64,000 nt of DNA, from positions 1 through 64,000 of the forward strand of contig CAWCCT010000004.1 of the NCBI GenBank assembly GCA_963794165.1, in the 5' to 3' direction. The notes under the pieces are model-generated. The model ran no database searches. It was not told the origin of the DNA and was given only the letters and a program-made list of their open reading frames with translations. The stretch comes from PALSA-350 sp963794165 (lineage in GTDB: Bacteria; Acidobacteriota; Terriglobia; Terriglobales; Acidobacteriaceae). Position 1 is the first letter of the stretch. Every line of letters starts with the position of its first letter. Shown here one piece after another: positions 59,601 to 64,000 of the stretch. The translations under genes and the position numbers were made by a program.

Positions 59601-60944
59601 TTGCGAGAAAACTCAGCCTCACCGAAGGCACCGCGGGTGGTGATTGTCGGGGGTGGCTTTGGGGGCTTCTATGCCGCCCGCGCTTTAGCTAAGGCTCCCG
59701 TGCAAGTCACCCTGGTGGATAAACGGAATTATCACCTGTTCCGCCCAATGTTGTACCAGGTGGCTACTGGACTTCTTTCGGGCGACGAGATCGCTCCGCC
59801 CTTGCGGGTGCTCTTCAGCAGGCAGAAAAATATTGACGTGCTGATGTCGGAAGTGACCGGTGTGGACACCAGGAATCGTAGGGTACTGTTGCCCGACTGC
59901 GACCTGCCGTACGACTATCTGATTTTGGCTACGGGCATCCAGGTAAATTACTTCGGCCATGAAGAGTGGAAGCCGATGGCTCCGGGACTCGATGCGCTGG
60001 AAGATGCGGACAAGATCCGCAGCAGGATTCTGATGGCGTTCGAAGAGGCCGAGCAGCTGGCTTTGTGCGGGGACGCAGATCGCGTTGCACTTCAGGAGTT
60101 GCTCACGTTCGTGCTTGTGGGCGGCGGCACGGTCGGTGTGGAGCTCGCCGGCACCATCGCCGAAATGGCAAAGATGGCGCTGGCTCACGACTTTCGCCAC
60201 CTTGGTCCAGGTGCAGCCCAAGTCATGCTTTACGAAGGCGCGCCACGCATACTCCCCAGCTTTGCCGAGGATCTTTCGGCGAAAGCGACGCGCCATCTGG
60301 AACAGTTAGGGGTGAAAGTCTTTACCGGTACCCGGGTGGAAAGTGTCGATGCCGAGGGCATTGTGGCCGACGGCAAGCGCATCCTCAGCCGGACAGTGAT
60401 GTGGGCCGCGGGCGTGGCCGCCTCACCGGCAGCCCGTTGGTTAGGGGCGGAAGCGGACAAGTCTGGGAGGGTGAAGGTGAACCCCGACCTGTCGGTTCCC
60501 GGACACCCTGAGATCTTTGCCATTGGCGACACTGCGCTGGTGACTGCGAATACTCGCAACCTGCTGGGGATCAAGAGTGGGACGGCGGTGCAGATGCCAG
60601 GGCTGGCGCAGCCTGCCATACAACAAGGCGAGTATGTGGCGGAGCTGATTCGCCGCCGCACCACGGGTAAGCGCGCTCCAGCTCCCTTCTGGTATTGGGA
60701 CAAGGGCGACTTGGCCGTGGTGGGGCGTACGTTCGCCGTCGCCGATCTAAGGTTTTGGAAGTCTGCCGGGCTCACGGCATGGTTATTGTGGGCCGGCGTC
60801 CACATCTACTTCCTTATTGGCTTTACCAATCGGCTCTTCGTCATGCTGCGCTGGATGGTGCAGTTTGCCACCAAGCGTCATGGAGTGGGAGCGGTGGCTG
60901 CGCAAACGCGGCCTGCTGGCCAGAGGCTGGATAAAGCCGGATAG
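59601..60944 (+). CDS. ndh: Type II NADH:quinone dehydrogenase
   Basis: The 447-residue flavoprotein starts at a TTG (59601) with GGAGG seven bases upstream. FAD is bound by VVIVGGGFGGFYAARAL, and the second nucleotide motif is LVGGGTVGVELAG. Two or so hydrophobic helices (TAWLLWAGVHIYFLIGF) anchor the C-terminus. It passes electrons from NADH to quinone without pumping protons and can feed the bc-oxidase chain. It stands alone. Confidence 0.93.
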   Translation: MRENSASPKAPRVVIVGGGFGGFYAARALAKAPVQVTLVDKRNYHLFRPMLYQVATGLLSGDEIAPPLRVLFSRQKNIDVLMSEVTGVDTRNRRVLLPDCDLPYDYLILATGIQVNYFGHEEWKPMAPGLDALEDADKIRSRILMAFEEAEQLALCGDADRVALQELLTFVLVGGGTVGVELAGTIAEMAKMALAHDFRHLGPGAAQVMLYEGAPRILPSFAEDLSAKATRHLEQLGVKVFTGTRVESVDAEGIVADGKRILSRTVMWAAGVAASPAARWLGAEADKSGRVKVNPDLSVPGHPEIFAIGDTALVTANTRNLLGIKSGTAVQMPGLAQPAIQQGEYVAELIRRRTTGKRAPAPFWYWDKGDLAVVGRTFAVADLRFWKSAGLTAWLLWAGVHIYFLIGFTNRLFVMLRWMVQFATKRHGVGAVAAQTRPAGQRLDKAG

Positions 60945-60964
60945 ACGAGCCCCGCTTTGCGACC

Positions 60965-63679
60965 TTACCGGCTTATAAGCGGAACCTCGACTTTGCCGAA
61001 TCGTCCGGAGATTTGATCCCTGACCCCAAGCACTAACGTCGTCGCGCCAGATTTTATTGGGATTGTCTGCTTTGCGCTTAACGTCTTTGATGACAAGTGC
61101 ACACGCTGCTCTGGCGTCATCTTGCCGCTTAGCCGGATCGCTGACTTGTCGAGCACCTTTCCCTTCGCGTCATATACCAGAATCGCGAAATCGATATCGG
61201 TAAGGAACTGGCCGGATGCATCTTCCTGCAGATCCACGGTCTTTGGCTCGACACTATATTCGGCGGTCGCAAGCTTTCCGGACTTCGTGATCGTCGACGT
61301 AAACTGTACCGCCTGCTCGGCTGGCGCACCCAGCCGCAAAGCATCCCGGAACTGTTCCGGCGTTGACTTCGTTTCGACCTCCGCGCTTCGTGCATAATAA
61401 CCCTCGCGATAGACGAGTTGGGCCTCAGGCTTGTCGACCGAAATTTGAACCCGGTGATACGCTCCCTGCCATTCCTTGTCAGGTGGCGTGTAGGCAACCG
61501 TGTAATAGGGGTTGGCTCGGTTGAAGTCATCGCGAAGGGCCTGGCTGATGTTGTTGTTGAACTGCGCTGTCCCACCCGTCGCCCTGGCGATCTCCAGCAT
61601 CTCCTGTCGCCGGCCGGCCGACAGGTCGGCACCCATTCCCGAAACAATGGCCACGTTCGCTGTATAGGTCGTATCCGCGGTCGTCACTCCGGCTATGTCC
61701 GGAGCGGCTACGCCGCGCGCATCCACCGGATAGATTGCGACCCGCGCCGTCTCCAGCTCCTTGTCTGTCTTTTGCTGCATTGGAATTGGATGGCCCCCCT
61801 TCGTATCAGGTCCCAGGCCTGGAGTGTTCAAGCTGTAGCCGGCCACACCAAAAGGCTGGCCCTGCAAGGGAAATCCGCCGGAAAGCCAATACACATTCTT
61901 CCTGCCTGGGTAAGGCGCCAACCATTGCGCGAGCGCAGAGAAACAGTCCATAGTCGTCTGCGCGCGGTTTGCCTGCCGGTCTACGTCGGTATTGGCCTGG
62001 TACGGCACGACGGTGCCGCCTAAATCGGCGGAGGGCATGACTGGCTCCTGGCGCTCAACAATGTTGGCGGGGGTCGACGAATCAACAGGCCCCAGTCCAT
62101 TCTTCCGCAGATATCGATAGGCCTCTCCGGCGCCATCCTGAAAAGAAGTCTCAATCTTGATATGACTCGACATCGTGACCAGTGCCAAAGGCTCGTGCTC
62201 CGGGAGCTGCTTCAAAAACTGCTCCAACTGACTCTGCAGCCTTCCTCGCGCTTCGTTCGGAGTGTTGTATAGATCAATCAAGAGCACGTTCCAAACGCTT
62301 CCAGCCGGAGGCCTGTTGCTGGCGAAGATGGTGCCATCTGCAGAGGCCCCGGTTGGGGCTGCAGCGATAGCATCAGCCAATGCACTATGCTCCTCCACAC
62401 TCACGATCTTCTGCGGATTATTGTCCTCCCGCAAAACGAAGTCGGCGGCTGATAACCCCTTGACTGGCAGGCCTTTTTTATCGAGCACTGTCACATCCTC
62501 GAGAACGAGGTGCGCCTCGGCTTGTAGCACTTGGGGTCTTGGCACGGCTGCAGCGGTCGATAAGGCCGGCGTCGCAGGGGGCACCCCGGCAGTATTCTGT
62601 GGAACCCCTGCGTAATACGCCGAATGAGTGCGCGCCTGAGCTCCCGTGCGGTCGAGTTTCACTTGCAGCGCACGGTATTGGATGGAAGTAGCATCTTCTG
62701 CAGCGTCGAAGCTGATCTCGTAATACCTTTGACTATCTGCGACGCAAAGCGAAATTTGACCAGCCAGATCACCGCTTCCGCTTAACACCAGTCCGCCAGA
62801 GTGTACTGCAAGCACCTGAAGCGCGAGGTTGGTGGAGTCTGCCTGAGCAGGATTTTCAACGCCCTTAAGGTAAGCCTCGTACAAGAAAGGATTCTGTCCG
62901 TTTACTTGAGCTAAGTTCAGAGGCTCGACACTGTATAGCGTTATGTGCGCCCTCCTGAGAGCCGTCGTGATATCAACGATGGAATCGAAGTATCGCCTCT
63001 GATCCTTTGTACTGAGTTGACCCGTCGATCGCGACAGGAACGGCCAGCCGGGACCCACCCATATCAGCAATTTCCTTCCTGGCCTCGGCGCTTCATAGGT
63101 GGAGAGCATCTGCACGGCGCGCAGCGAGCGTTGTGAGCGATCCTGCGCCCCCTCCGCGCCCTGAGCCGGGCTGAGCACCCGCATCGGCGTCTGTAGCTTT
63201 TTGAGGTCTTCCGCTAATGAGTTGCCGTCTTGTGAGGCCTTACTGAGCTTGACACCCGTGTCCGTCAGGAAAACGATCGATACCGGAAGCGCGAGGTGTC
63301 CGCCGTTTTGACGAAGGAATTTATCAATCCCTTGTCTCTCAATCACAACATCTTCAGGAGTAGCGTTCATCGTGTCGAGCAGCACAACCGTTTCCGTGGG
63401 CGGCGGCACGGCACTCCCGTCTATCTCTCGAAAGGACGTCAACGCCTGGGGGTGGCCATTATCAAAAAGGGTCAGGTCCTGCTGCCCCAATCCGCTCACC
63501 GGCTTCCTCGAAGCGTCCGTCACCTGCACATCGAGGGTGACTCGGTTTTCAGACCGCCTCGTTTGCTCAGCACTCTCGGGTGTGCGCTTGATCAATCCTC
63601 CAGTCGTCTGCGCCTCGACCAAGCAAACCAGGGAGGCCGCCGACAGGCATAAGAGGAGTAAAGGTTGTGCCCGACGCAT
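60965..63679 (-). CDS. Secreted vWA protein of acidobacterial type
   Basis: The 904-residue protein has a signal peptide (MRRAQPLLLLCLSAASLVCL) and two copies of a von Willebrand A-type module (the first about 45-390, the second about 410-760), each preceded by a beta-rich segment (VTLDVQVTDASRKPVSGL; LVLEDVTVLDKKGLPVKGL). The MIDAS positions are LLDTMNATP and LIDLYNTPN rather than DxSxS, as usual for this group. The final 140 residues are beta-rich. AGGAGG precedes the ATG. The function, probably surface or envelope interaction, is unknown. Confidence 0.9.
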   Translation of the reverse strand: MRRAQPLLLLCLSAASLVCLVEAQTTGGLIKRTPESAEQTRRSENRVTLDVQVTDASRKPVSGLGQQDLTLFDNGHPQALTSFREIDGSAVPPPTETVVLLDTMNATPEDVVIERQGIDKFLRQNGGHLALPVSIVFLTDTGVKLSKASQDGNSLAEDLKKLQTPMRVLSPAQGAEGAQDRSQRSLRAVQMLSTYEAPRPGRKLLIWVGPGWPFLSRSTGQLSTKDQRRYFDSIVDITTALRRAHITLYSVEPLNLAQVNGQNPFLYEAYLKGVENPAQADSTNLALQVLAVHSGGLVLSGSGDLAGQISLCVADSQRYYEISFDAAEDATSIQYRALQVKLDRTGAQARTHSAYYAGVPQNTAGVPPATPALSTAAAVPRPQVLQAEAHLVLEDVTVLDKKGLPVKGLSAADFVLREDNNPQKIVSVEEHSALADAIAAAPTGASADGTIFASNRPPAGSVWNVLLIDLYNTPNEARGRLQSQLEQFLKQLPEHEPLALVTMSSHIKIETSFQDGAGEAYRYLRKNGLGPVDSSTPANIVERQEPVMPSADLGGTVVPYQANTDVDRQANRAQTTMDCFSALAQWLAPYPGRKNVYWLSGGFPLQGQPFGVAGYSLNTPGLGPDTKGGHPIPMQQKTDKELETARVAIYPVDARGVAAPDIAGVTTADTTYTANVAIVSGMGADLSAGRRQEMLEIARATGGTAQFNNNISQALRDDFNRANPYYTVAYTPPDKEWQGAYHRVQISVDKPEAQLVYREGYYARSAEVETKSTPEQFRDALRLGAPAEQAVQFTSTITKSGKLATAEYSVEPKTVDLQEDASGQFLTDIDFAILVYDAKGKVLDKSAIRLSGKMTPEQRVHLSSKTLSAKQTIPIKSGATTLVLGVRDQISGRFGKVEVPLISR

Positions 63680-63711
63680 CCGAGCCTCCTACCGTAGATG
63701 CTGCGCCTCAT
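63595..63711 (-). other. Possible leader peptide ORF overlapping the vWA gene
   Basis: On the minus strand, AGGAGG-TACAA-ATG at 63711 opens a 39-codon frame (MRRSIYGRRLGCVGHNLYSS) that overlaps the start of the vWA gene in another frame. The vWA ATG has the same AGGAGG with five-base spacing. The peptide may control translation of the vWA gene, or be chance. Confidence 0.3.
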
Positions 63712-64000
63712 TTGTACCTCCTGGCAAACCAGTCTTTCACCTCCACAGCGCAGAGGGCGCGCGCGCCCAAAGGGAGTACATGTAGAGCGCTGAGAGTGAT
63801 TTGAGGCGCAAAGATTCTATGATAATGTTTTCCAACCAGAGCTTGCTTTTTGAGACTAGACCCGAGGCCTTGAACTTTCGGGCGCCACGGAAGGCGGCAG
63901 ACACTGTCTCACCATCGGCGCTTTATCGCATCCACACCGGACCGTCAGGACCCAGGATCAACAAACCCGGATCGAATCCTCCTCAATAGCCCGTCCTTCT
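63712..64000. other. No supported gene at the right end
   Basis: The last 290 bases show no convincing reading frame, RNA gene or repeat. A 62-codon frame at 63801-63989 begins at a TTG and has no recognised features, so it is not called. The stretch probably holds the promoter of the vWA gene. Confidence 0.5.

Noticed and set aside
63801..63989. 62-codon frame at the right end
   Set aside because: TTG start, no ribosome binding site, no recognisable sequence.

Overview
The window looks like a piece of an Acidobacteriota chromosome, most likely class Terriglobia. This is inferred from gene content, not from a marker gene. The supporting signs are a von Willebrand-type secreted protein of the acidobacterial kind, a very large cytochrome c/HEAT-repeat protein, an FHA-sigma54 regulator, a fused E1 alpha-beta dehydrogenase, a K+-independent membrane pyrophosphatase, bacillithiol synthesis (BshA), GH97, and several families of palindromic intergenic repeats in a moderately GC-rich genome.

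Region 1 (1-12.3 kb) is an accessory zone. An IS21-family element (istA plus a frameshifted istB) sits against the 3' end of a frameshifted IS1182-type transposase gene. Then come a RibD-like deaminase of unknown role, an MFS carrier, a REP-associated tyrosine transposase with a duplicated tail and a RelE remnant, an HNH-like zinc protein, a SAM methyltransferase, a frameshifted quinone oxidoreductase, and a MNT/HepT pair whose HepT toxin is broken. Five single-base indels are inferred from reading-frame continuity here, and one more broken gene remnant (DUF4136) was noticed near 59.3 kb.

Region 2 (12.5-36.7 kb) is mostly housekeeping and secreted functions: the 1,428-residue cytochrome/HEAT protein next to an FHA-GAF-sigma54 activator, tRNA-Ser(CGA), S1/P1 nuclease, H+-pyrophosphatase, fused E1, a DUF1501 Tat protein, DoxX, an alpha/beta-hydrolase-like protein, a small Rieske protein, PhoD, and a gapA-pgk-membrane protein-tpiA glycolytic cluster.

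Region 3 (36.8-44 kb) has an OpuC-type osmoprotectant ABC transporter, DinB, RibA, a LytS-type sensor kinase without a visible partner, and a chbG-like/bshA pair.

Region 4 (44.2-54.5 kb) is the most coherent system. It encodes cytochrome c oxidase subunits II (with cytochrome c domain), I and III, a subunit-IV-like membrane protein, a two-haem lipoprotein, a Rieske protein, and cytochrome b fused to cytochrome c. After a palindromic repeat come a CtaG-polyferredoxin fusion, a FixH/YtkA-like protein and a small membrane protein. I read this as a quinol-to-oxygen chain encoded together with its own copper-reducing and copper-delivery machinery.

Region 5 (54.5-64 kb) has a cupin-SDR pair, a GH97-SDR-cupin operon, type II NADH dehydrogenase and the 904-residue vWA protein.

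At least five families of inverted intergenic repeats lie between genes, and seven transcription-unit starts carry a TANNNT box only 5-7 bases before the start codon, which suggests leaderless transcripts.
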